From assembly GCF_014650055.1 (NCBI RefSeq), contig NZ_BMUF01000017.1:109519-173518 (forward strand): a DNA stretch of 64,000 nt, in the 5' to 3' direction. Positions 57,825 through 64,000 of this stretch are shown here, in pieces. A program made the translations under genes and the position numbers. Under the pieces are notes generated by a model. That model was not told the origin of the DNA and made no database searches. It saw only the letters and a list, made by a program, of their open reading frames with translations. Position 1 is the stretch's first letter; each line of letters opens with the position of its first letter. The stretch comes from Streptomyces malachitofuscus. Its GTDB lineage: Bacteria > Actinomycetota > Actinomycetes > Streptomycetales > Streptomycetaceae.

Positions 57825-58384
57825 CGGGAACCGACACTGCCGTGCTGCGCGAGATGCGCTGGTGGGACATCGACTCCGTGCTGGAGCTGGAGCGGGACCT
57901 GTTCCCCGAGGACGCCTGGTCGCGCGGGATGTTCTGGTCCGAGCTGGCCCATGCGCGCGGGCCCGGGGCGACCCGGCGCTACGTCGTCGCCCAGGAGGGC
58001 GACCGGATCGTCGGCTACGCCGGGCTCACCACCTCCGGTGCGGAGTCCGACGACGGCTCCACCGCCGGTGCCGACATCCAGACCATCGCCGTCACCCGGG
58101 ACCACTGGGGCACCGGCCTCGGCTCGCGGCTGCTGACCGAACTGCTGCGGGCGGCGACCGCGTTCGAGTGCGCGGAGGTGATGCTGGAGTGCCGGGTCGA
58201 CAACGTCCGGGCCCAGAAGCTCTACGAGCGCTTCGGCTTCGAGGTCATCGGGATCAGGCGCGGCTACTACCAGCCGGGGAACGTGGACGCCCTGGTGATG
58301 CGGCTGACCGACCCGTCCACCTCTGTGAACCCGGCGCATCCCGTCGACGGCAACGGCGTACAAGGAACCGACATCCATGGCTGA
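57821..58384 (+). CDS. rimI: Ribosomal protein S18-alanine N-acetyltransferase-like GNAT
   Basis: A 187-residue GNAT acetyltransferase. The acetyl-CoA loop is visible in IQTIAVTRDHWGTGLGSRLL, with LECRVDNVRAQKLYERFGFE and YYQPGNVDALVMRL. The N-terminal EMRWWDIDSVLELERDLFPE and AWSRGMFWSELA match RimI. It normally acetylates the S18 N-terminus. The tsaB-rimI-tsaD order supports the call. GTG at 57821 overlaps tsaB by 4 bases, and its end overlaps tsaD by 8. Confidence 0.9.
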   Translation: MTGTDTAVLREMRWWDIDSVLELERDLFPEDAWSRGMFWSELAHARGPGATRRYVVAQEGDRIVGYAGLTTSGAESDDGSTAGADIQTIAVTRDHWGTGLGSRLLTELLRAATAFECAEVMLECRVDNVRAQKLYERFGFEVIGIRRGYYQPGNVDALVMRLTDPSTSVNPAHPVDGNGVQGTDIHG

Positions 58385-59474
58385 CGAACCTCTGGTACTG
58401 GGGATCGAGACCTCCTGCGACGAGACCGGCGTCGGCATCGTCCGCGGGACCACCCTGCTGGCGGACGCCGTCGCTTCCAGCGTCGACGAGCACGCCCGCT
58501 TCGGGGGCGTCGTCCCCGAGGTGGCGAGCCGCGCCCACCTGGAGGCGATGGTCCCCACCATCGACCGCGCGCTGAAGGAGGCGGGGGTCAGCGCCCGCGA
58601 CCTCGACGGCATCGCCGTCACCGCCGGCCCCGGACTCGCCGGGGCGCTGCTGGTCGGCGTCTCCGCGGCCAAGGCGTACGCCTACGCCCTGGGCAAGCCC
58701 CTGTACGGCGTGAACCACCTCGCCTCCCACATCTGCGTCGACCAGCTGGAGCACGGGGCCCTGCCCGAGCCGACGATGGCCCTGCTGGTCTCCGGCGGCC
58801 ACTCCTCCCTGCTGCTGTCCACGGACATCACCTCCGACGTCCGCCCCCTCGGCGCGACCATCGACGACGCGGCCGGCGAGGCCTTCGACAAGATCGCCCG
58901 GGTGCTGAACCTCGGCTTCCCCGGCGGCCCGGTCATCGACCGCTACGCCCGCGAGGGCGACCCGGACGCGATTGCCTTCCCGCGCGGACTGACCGGCCCC
59001 CGCGACCCGGCGTACGACTTCTCCTTCTCCGGGCTGAAGACGGCCGTGGCCCGCTGGATCGAGGCCAAGCGCGCGGCGGGCGAGGAGGTGCCGGTGCGTG
59101 ACGTGTCGGCGTCCTTCCAGGAGGCGGTCGTGGACGTCCTCACCCGCAAGGCCGTGCGGGCCTGCAAGGACGAGGGGGTCGACCATCTGATGATCGGCGG
59201 CGGGGTCGCCGCCAACTCCCGTCTGCGGGCACTGGCCCAGGAGCGCTGCGACGCGGCCGGCATCCGGCTGCGGGTGCCCCGCCCCAAGCTGTGCACGGAC
59301 AACGGGGCGATGGTCGCCGCACTGGGCGCCGAAATGGTCGCCCGGCGCCGCCCGGCCTCCGACTGGGATCTGTCGGCCGACTCCTCCCTGCCGGTGACGG
59401 AGCCTCATGTGCCGGGCGTCGCGCACACGCACGACCATGTGCACGAGACCGCCGGGGAGAACCTGTACTCATGA
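58377..59474 (+). CDS. tsaD: tRNA N6-adenosine threonylcarbamoyltransferase TsaD
   Basis: A 365-residue catalytic subunit of the t6A enzyme, transferring threonylcarbamoyl to A37 of tRNA. Signatures are VLGIETSCDETGVGIVRG, VVPEVASRAHLEAMVPTI, the metal-binding GVNHLASHICVDQ, LLVSGGHSSLLLS, DDAAGEAFDKIARVLNLG, FPRGLTGPRDPAYDFSFSGL and LMIGGGVAANSRLR. The His-rich C-terminal tail (HTHDHVHE) is an extra. ATG overlaps the end of rimI; the stop overlaps the next gene by 4 bases. Confidence 0.97.
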   Translation: MADEPLVLGIETSCDETGVGIVRGTTLLADAVASSVDEHARFGGVVPEVASRAHLEAMVPTIDRALKEAGVSARDLDGIAVTAGPGLAGALLVGVSAAKAYAYALGKPLYGVNHLASHICVDQLEHGALPEPTMALLVSGGHSSLLLSTDITSDVRPLGATIDDAAGEAFDKIARVLNLGFPGGPVIDRYAREGDPDAIAFPRGLTGPRDPAYDFSFSGLKTAVARWIEAKRAAGEEVPVRDVSASFQEAVVDVLTRKAVRACKDEGVDHLMIGGGVAANSRLRALAQERCDAAGIRLRVPRPKLCTDNGAMVAALGAEMVARRRPASDWDLSADSSLPVTEPHVPGVAHTHDHVHETAGENLYS

Positions 59475-59734
59475 CGGTCGCGCTGATGTGGGAGGCACGG
59501 GCGGTCCCCGGCGGGGGCGCGGACCTGCTCGCCTGGACGGAGGAACGGCTCCGTGAACTCCCCGGACGCCCCCTGCGCCGCGAGACCTTCCGCGCCCCGC
59601 AGGACCGCGTCCTGGTGATCACCTGGTGGGACGCCCCCTACGACGCGGACCTGCCCGAACTTCCGGAGCCGGGCGGGGAGCTGATCACCCGTCCGGTGCA
59701 CCGGTGGCGGTTCGAGTCGCTGGGGAGCGGCTGA
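59471..59734 (+). CDS. Small hypothetical protein coupled to tsaD
   Basis: An 87-residue protein: MTVALMWEARAVPGGGADLL, AWTEERLRELPGRPLRRETF, RAPQDRVLVITWWDAPYDAD. The length and strand-helix rhythm suggest a ferredoxin-like or antibiotic-monooxygenase-type alpha/beta fold, which is a guess. The ATGA overlap with the tsaD stop indicates coupled translation. No function is claimed. Confidence 0.75.
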   Translation: MTVALMWEARAVPGGGADLLAWTEERLRELPGRPLRRETFRAPQDRVLVITWWDAPYDADLPELPEPGGELITRPVHRWRFESLGSG

Positions 59735-59787
59735 AACCGGGCGGCTCCTGCCGCCTGGACGCACGGAATCCCACGGACAGGTGGCCG

Positions 59788-59817
59788 AATGTTTCGTCGT
59801 GGACAGCGAATGTTCCG
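59788..59817. promoter_or_regulatory. Direct repeats upstream of the LacI gene
   Basis: CGAATGTTTCG and CGAATGTTCCG occur 21 bp apart (two helical turns) about 60-90 bp before the LacI start. The half AATGTTTCG is identical to the left arm of the xylanase operator at 4713-4721, which suggests but does not prove a shared regulator. Confidence 0.45.
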
Positions 59818-59876
59818 GGAAATCAGAGGGCGCTGAGGTCTTCGTCAAGAGGTCCGACAGGGATACGATCGCCGCC

Positions 59877-60929
59877 ATGACTTCCCCGCAGCCCGCTGAA
59901 ACCCGGACGCGAGCGCGCAGCACGCAGACCGCGACGCTCGCCGAGATCGCGCGCGAGGCCGGCGTCTCCGCACCGACTGTTTCGAAGGTCCTCAACGGTC
60001 GTGCCGATGTCGCCCCCGGCACCCGCAGCCGGGTCGAGGAACTGCTGCGCGCCCACGGCTACCGGCGCCGCCGGGCCGAGGCCACCCGCTCGCCCCTGAT
60101 CGACCTGGTCTTCCACGAACTGGAGAGCGCCTGGGCGATGGAGGTCATCCGGGGGGTGGAGAACGTCGCCCGGGACGCGGGACTGAGCGTCGTGCTCTCC
60201 GAGAGCGCGGGACGGCTCACTCCGGGGCGCACCTGGGCCGACCAGGTCGCCGCGCGCCGCCCGCACGGCGTGATCCTCGTGCTGTCCGGCCTCGACGAGT
60301 CCGGTCGGGCCCTGCTGACCAGCCGTTCCATCCCGTTCGTCGTCATGGACCCGGCCGGCGACCCGGGCACCGACGTGCCCTCCATCGGCGCGACCAACTG
60401 GCAGGGCGGACTCGCCGCCACCCGGCATCTGGTCGAGCTGGGCCACACGCGGATCGGCGCGATCAGCGGACCCTCCCGGATGATGTGCAGCCGCGCCCGA
60501 ATCGACGGCTACCGGGCCGCCCTGGAGACCGCCGGGCTCCCGGTGGACCCCGCGCTGATCGCGACCGGCGACTTCCACCACGAGGCCGGCTACCGGCAGG
60601 GCCTCGCCCTGCTGCGCCGCGAGGACCGGCCCACCGCGGTCTTCGCCGGCAACGACCTCCAGGCGCTCGGGCTGTACGAGGCGGCGCGCGAGCTGGGGCT
60701 GCGGATCCCGGAGGACCTGAGCGTGGTCGGGTTCGACGACCTGCCGGTGGCCCGCTGGGTGGGTCCGCCGCTGACGACCGTACGGCAGCCGCTGACGGAG
60801 ATGGCGGAGGCGGCGGCCAAGCTGGTCCTCGACCTCGGCAAGGGCGACGACGCCCCGGCCGCGACCCGGGTCGAGCTCGCGACGAGTCTGGTGGTCAGGA
60901 GCAGCACGGCCGCGCCGGCCGAGGCCTGA
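59877..60929 (+). CDS. LacI-family transcriptional regulator
   Basis: A 350-residue LacI-type regulator, normal length. The DNA-binding head lies at about residues 20-65 (ATLAEIAREAGVSAPTVSKV, LNGRADVAPGTRSRVEELL). The sugar-binding core follows (VVLSESAGRLTPGRTWADQV, VVMDPAGDPGTDVPSIGATN, HTRIGAISGPSRMMCSRARI, VVGFDDLPVARWVGPPLTTV). The ATG at 59877 is chosen; TACGAT ends 7 bases before it and there is no ribosome site, so it is possibly leaderless. The direct repeats upstream are candidate autoregulatory sites. Related regulators control xylan or other glycan uptake. Confidence 0.93.
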   Translation: MTSPQPAETRTRARSTQTATLAEIAREAGVSAPTVSKVLNGRADVAPGTRSRVEELLRAHGYRRRRAEATRSPLIDLVFHELESAWAMEVIRGVENVARDAGLSVVLSESAGRLTPGRTWADQVAARRPHGVILVLSGLDESGRALLTSRSIPFVVMDPAGDPGTDVPSIGATNWQGGLAATRHLVELGHTRIGAISGPSRMMCSRARIDGYRAALETAGLPVDPALIATGDFHHEAGYRQGLALLRREDRPTAVFAGNDLQALGLYEAARELGLRIPEDLSVVGFDDLPVARWVGPPLTTVRQPLTEMAEAAAKLVLDLGKGDDAPAATRVELATSLVVRSSTAAPAEA

Positions 60930-61023
60930 GTGCGGCGAAAGTTTCGACCGTGCCCGATGGTTGAAGTCTTAGAATTTCACAAGAAAACTGTCCCGGGGTC
61001 GTTGCTCGTCATAATTCGGACTT

Positions 61024-62130
61024 ATGTTCCTGCTTGTGACGGGACATCAGGAGAGCGACGGGGCAGGGGACGGCGGGACCGGCGGCGAAGGGGACGACAC
61101 CCCCGGCATACGGACCGGCCGGGGGACGCGGGTGCTGAAGATCACCGGCTTCGCGCTGGCGGGCCTGCTCGTCCTTGGCGCCGGAGCGGCCGGCTGGGCG
61201 TACTGGCAGCTCAACGACAACATCCGCGGCGTCGACATCAACAACGCCCTGGGGGACGACCGCCCCGCCAAGCCCATGACCGCCGCGTCGCCGGACCCGT
61301 CGGCCACCGCCGAGCCCCTGCCGACCGGGTCCCTGAACATCCTGGTGCTCGGCTCGGACTCGCGCAGCGGCGAGGAGAACCAGGCGCTCGGCGGCGGTGA
61401 GAGCGGCGGCGCCCGCTCCGACACCGCCATGGTCGTCCACCTGGACCCCGGCCGGACCGCCGCCACCGTGGTCAGCATCCCGCGCGACACCCTCGTCGAC
61501 CGCCCCGCCTGCCCGCTGCCCGACGGGGGTTCGACGCGGCCGGTGTCCGGTGCGATGTTCAACAGCGCCTACGAGGTGGGCGGTCCGGTGTGCGCGGTGA
61601 AGACCGTCGAGTCGTTCACGGACGTCCGGATGGACCACTACATCGAGATCGACTTCTCCGGCTTCGCCCGGCTGGTCGACGCGCTCGGCGGCGTCACCGT
61701 CACCACGGAGGAGGACATCGACGACGACCGCAGCCACCTCACGCTGGACGTCGGCACCCACCATCTCGACGGCACCGAGGCGCTCGCGCTGGCCCGCACC
61801 CGCTACGACATCGGCGACGGCAGCGACCTCGGCCGCATCGAGCTCCAGCAGCACCTGGTGAAGGCGCTGCTGGAACAGATCGCGGACCAGGACCTGCTGA
61901 CCGGGCCCGCCCGGCTGTACGAGGTCGCCGACGCCGTCACCGGCAGCCTCACCACCGACACCGGCCTGGACTCGCTCGGCGAGCTGACCCGCTTCGGACA
62001 GAGCCTGAAGGGTCTGACGTCCGCCGCTGTGACGACCGTGACCATGCCGGTGCGGCCCGCGCCCTGGGACCCCAACCGCGTCGTGGCCGACGAACCGGAC
62101 GCGCGGGAGCTGTGGGCCTCGCTGAAGTGA
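61024..62130 (+). CDS. LytR-CpsA-Psr (LCP) family cell-wall ligase
   Basis: A 368-residue LCP protein, which transfers polyprenyl-linked glycopolymers onto peptidoglycan. A cytoplasmic head (~40 residues) and one membrane helix (ITGFALAGLLVLGAGAAGWA) precede the catalytic domain. Signatures are NILVLGSDSRSG, RSDTAMVVHLDPGRTAATVV, SIPRDTLVDRPACPLPDGG, GGVTVTTEEDIDDD and ALALARTRYDIGDGSDLGRI, with the expected Asp and Arg residues. CATAAT ends 8 bases before the ATG 61024; GTG at 61036 is an alternative start. Confidence 0.92.
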   Translation: MFLLVTGHQESDGAGDGGTGGEGDDTPGIRTGRGTRVLKITGFALAGLLVLGAGAAGWAYWQLNDNIRGVDINNALGDDRPAKPMTAASPDPSATAEPLPTGSLNILVLGSDSRSGEENQALGGGESGGARSDTAMVVHLDPGRTAATVVSIPRDTLVDRPACPLPDGGSTRPVSGAMFNSAYEVGGPVCAVKTVESFTDVRMDHYIEIDFSGFARLVDALGGVTVTTEEDIDDDRSHLTLDVGTHHLDGTEALALARTRYDIGDGSDLGRIELQQHLVKALLEQIADQDLLTGPARLYEVADAVTGSLTTDTGLDSLGELTRFGQSLKGLTSAAVTTVTMPVRPAPWDPNRVVADEPDARELWASLK

Positions 62131-62237
62131 CGCGGTGGGCGCGAGAGAATCCGGCGTGGGTGTCGATTCCCGGGCTCCTCGTTCGACGCAGGGGTGAGAC
62201 CGGGAACGACCCGGTCCGCACCACACGAGGAGCCACC

Positions 62238-62594
62238 ATGCCGCGCTATCTCTCCATGATCCGGATCGACGAGAACAACGCCCCCGAAGGCGGACCCAGC
62301 CCCGAGCTGATGCAGCGGATGGGCGAGCTGATCGAGGAGATGACCAAGGCCGGGGTCCTGCTGGACACCGCCGGACTCACCCCGACCGCCGAGGGCACCC
62401 GGGTGCACTACGAGGGCGGCCGGCTGTCGGTGACCGACGGGCCGTTCACCGAGTCCAAGGAGGTCATCGGCGGTTACGCGATGCTGCAGGCCAAGGACAA
62501 GGCCGAGGCGATCGAGTGGACCAAGCGCTTCCTGAAGGTGCACGAGCCGCACTGGACGGTGACCTGCGAGGTCCGGGAGGTCGTGGAGGCCTGA
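62238..62594 (+). CDS. DGPF-domain (YCII-related) protein, ECF42 partner
   Basis: A 118-residue protein with the DGPF signature (SVTDGPFTESKEVIGGYAML), beginning PRYLSMIRIDENNAPEGGPS. The YCII-like fold is a ferredoxin-like dimer of unknown role. ATG at 62238 follows CGAGGAGCC. Its placement 61 bp before a sigma factor with a long C-terminal extension matches the ECF42 pairing, in which DGPF genes are the usual targets. Confidence 0.9.
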   Translation: MPRYLSMIRIDENNAPEGGPSPELMQRMGELIEEMTKAGVLLDTAGLTPTAEGTRVHYEGGRLSVTDGPFTESKEVIGGYAMLQAKDKAEAIEWTKRFLKVHEPHWTVTCEVREVVEA

Positions 62595-62655
62595 CCGGCC
62601 CGCCGGCCGGGCCCTTCTTTGCCCGGGCGGCCGCACGGGTGTCTGATGGTGGGCT

Positions 62656-63930
62656 GTGACACCGCAGCCCACCGCCGACCCCCACGACCCGGCCCGCACC
62701 GTCGAGACCGTGTTCCGCATGGAGTTCCCGCGCGTCGTCGCCGCCGTGACCCGGGTCGTCAGGGACGTGGGCATCGCCGAGGAACTCGCGCAGGACGCGT
62801 TGGTCGCCGCGCTGGAGCGGTGGCCGGCGGACGGCGTCCCCGACAACCCGGGCGCCTGGCTCACCACCGCCGCCCGCAACCGCGCCGTCGACCTCGTCCG
62901 CCGCCGCGAGACCTACGCCCGCAAGCTGGCCGAGATCGGCCGGGACCAGTCGATGGTGACGGCCCCGCCGGAGGAGCCCGCCGGCCCGGACGACATCGAC
63001 GACGACCTGCTGCGTCTCGTCTTCACCGCCTGCCACCCGGTGCTGTCCGCCGAGGCCCGCACCGCCCTCACCCTGCGCCTGCTCGGCGGCCTGACCACGG
63101 CGGAGATCGCCCGCGCCTTCCTCGTGCCCGAACCGACGGTGGCCCAGCGGATCGTGCGCGCCAAACGCACCCTGGCCAGGAAGAACGTCGCCTTCGAGGT
63201 GCCGTACGGACCGGACCGCGAGGCCCGTCTCGGCTCGGTCCTGGACGTCATCTACCTGATCTTCAACGAGGGGTACGCGGCCACGGCCGGCGACGACTGG
63301 CTGCGCCCGGCGCTGTGCGAGGACGCGCTGCGGCTGGCCCGCGTCCTGTCCGCGCTGATGCCGAAGGAACCCGAGGTCCACGGGCTCACCGCACTGCTGG
63401 AGTTCCAGTCCTCCCGCGCCGCCGCCCGCACCGGCCCGGACGGCGAACCGGTCCTCCTCAAGGACCAGAACCGCGCCCGCTGGAACCGCATGCTCATCGT
63501 CCGCGGAGTCACCGCCCTCTCCCGCGCCGACGCCACCGCCGCCGGCGCCCCGGGCCCGTACGCGCTCCAGGCGGCCATCGCCGCCTGCCATGCGCACGCG
63601 TACCGCTACGAGGAGACCGACTGGTCCCGCATCGCCACCCTGTACGCCCTCCTCGCCGCCCGGGCCCCCTCCCCGGTGGTCGAACTCAACCGCGCGGTCG
63701 CCGTCTCCATGGCCGAGGGCCCCGCCGCCGCACTGCCCCTCGTCGACGCCCTGACCGGCGTACCGGCGCTCCGGGACTACCACCTGCTGCCCAGCGTCCG
63801 CGGCGACCTGCTGGCCCGCCTCGGCCGCAGGGAGGAGGCACGCGCGGAGTTCGAACGGGCGGCGTCACTGACCCGCAACGCACCCGAACGGGACCTGCTC
63901 CTGCGCCGGGCGGCGGAGGAAGGCGCCTGA
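62656..63930 (+). CDS. ECF42-type RNA polymerase sigma factor with C-terminal TPR-like extension
   Basis: A 424-residue ECF sigma factor, twice the usual ECF length. Region 2: RTVETVFRMEFPRVVAAVTR, LAQDALVAALERWPADGVPD, AWLTTAARNRAVDLVRRRE. Region 4: TLRLLGGLTTAEIARAFLVP, TVAQRIVRAKRTLA. The remaining ~220 residues (YLIFNEGYAATAGDDWLRPA, VELNRAVAVSMAEGPAAAL, LPSVRGDLLARLGRREEA) form the helical, TPR-like extension that replaces an anti-sigma factor in ECF42. GTG at 62656. The DGPF gene precedes it in the same direction. Confidence 0.92.
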   Translation: MTPQPTADPHDPARTVETVFRMEFPRVVAAVTRVVRDVGIAEELAQDALVAALERWPADGVPDNPGAWLTTAARNRAVDLVRRRETYARKLAEIGRDQSMVTAPPEEPAGPDDIDDDLLRLVFTACHPVLSAEARTALTLRLLGGLTTAEIARAFLVPEPTVAQRIVRAKRTLARKNVAFEVPYGPDREARLGSVLDVIYLIFNEGYAATAGDDWLRPALCEDALRLARVLSALMPKEPEVHGLTALLEFQSSRAAARTGPDGEPVLLKDQNRARWNRMLIVRGVTALSRADATAAGAPGPYALQAAIAACHAHAYRYEETDWSRIATLYALLAARAPSPVVELNRAVAVSMAEGPAAALPLVDALTGVPALRDYHLLPSVRGDLLARLGRREEARAEFERAASLTRNAPERDLLLRRAAEEGA

Positions 63931-63936
63931 TCGGCG

Positions 63937-64000
<64 letters not shown>

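Overview
The window is a Streptomyces chromosome segment. GC content is very high, GTG starts are common, and the gene content is typical: streptogrisin-type protease, F420-dependent oxidoreductase, DUF397 remnant, SigF-type and ECF42-type sigma factors, LCP protein. It also carries the actinobacterial S10-spc-alpha ribosomal cluster with Streptomyces-style terminal extensions on several ribosomal proteins. No tRNA, rRNA or CRISPR array is visible. The last 63 bases are pure G and look like an assembly or read artefact.

Bases 1-5930 form an accessory and metabolic stretch: a truncated secreted serine protease, a LysR regulator, a TetR regulator divergent from an aldo/keto reductase plus LLM oxidoreductase (two near-identical palindromic operators lie between them), and a secreted GH10 xylanase behind an 11-bp inverted repeat. 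Bases 6013-10806 are the most unusual part. Four genes read leftward: a SUKH-4/deaminase-like fusion, an overlapping P-loop (STAND-like) NTPase with a beta-propeller, a 507-residue WXG100-like protein with a C-terminal deaminase-type toxin domain, and a SUKH-4 immunity protein. The block lies between two ~216-bp direct copies of the xylanase 3' end. A diverged copy of the gdhA leader abuts the right-hand repeat. The block therefore looks like a later insertion that split a convergent xylanase/methyltransferase pair.

Bases 11276-19770 hold a SAM methyltransferase, a helix-turn-helix protein, a DUF397 remnant, gdhA with a GlnR-like box, a DUF2071 protein, a cupin and two secreted FG-GAP repeat proteins.

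Bases 20239-36830 are the ribosomal cluster: rpsJ to rpsQ (S10), rplN to rplO, secY, adk, map, infA, rpmJ, rpsM, rpsK, rpoA, rplQ. It continues into truA, two membrane or surface proteins, and rplM-rpsI. Several hairpins sit between or inside these transcription units.

Bases 41556-63930 carry cell-envelope and housekeeping genes. glmM and glmS make glucosamine phosphates for peptidoglycan, alr makes D-alanine, and an LCP protein attaches wall polymers. coaA and acpS serve CoA and acyl carrier protein. A bifunctional enzyme repairs NAD(P)H hydrates. tsaE, tsaB, rimI and tsaD serve tRNA t6A modification. Interspersed are a SigF-type sigma factor, a beta-helix protein with palindromic operators, a LacI regulator, and an ECF42-type sigma factor paired with a DGPF-domain protein. 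Many genes in this half have a -10-like TANNNT element 5-8 bases before the start codon and no Shine-Dalgarno sequence, which suggests leaderless transcripts.
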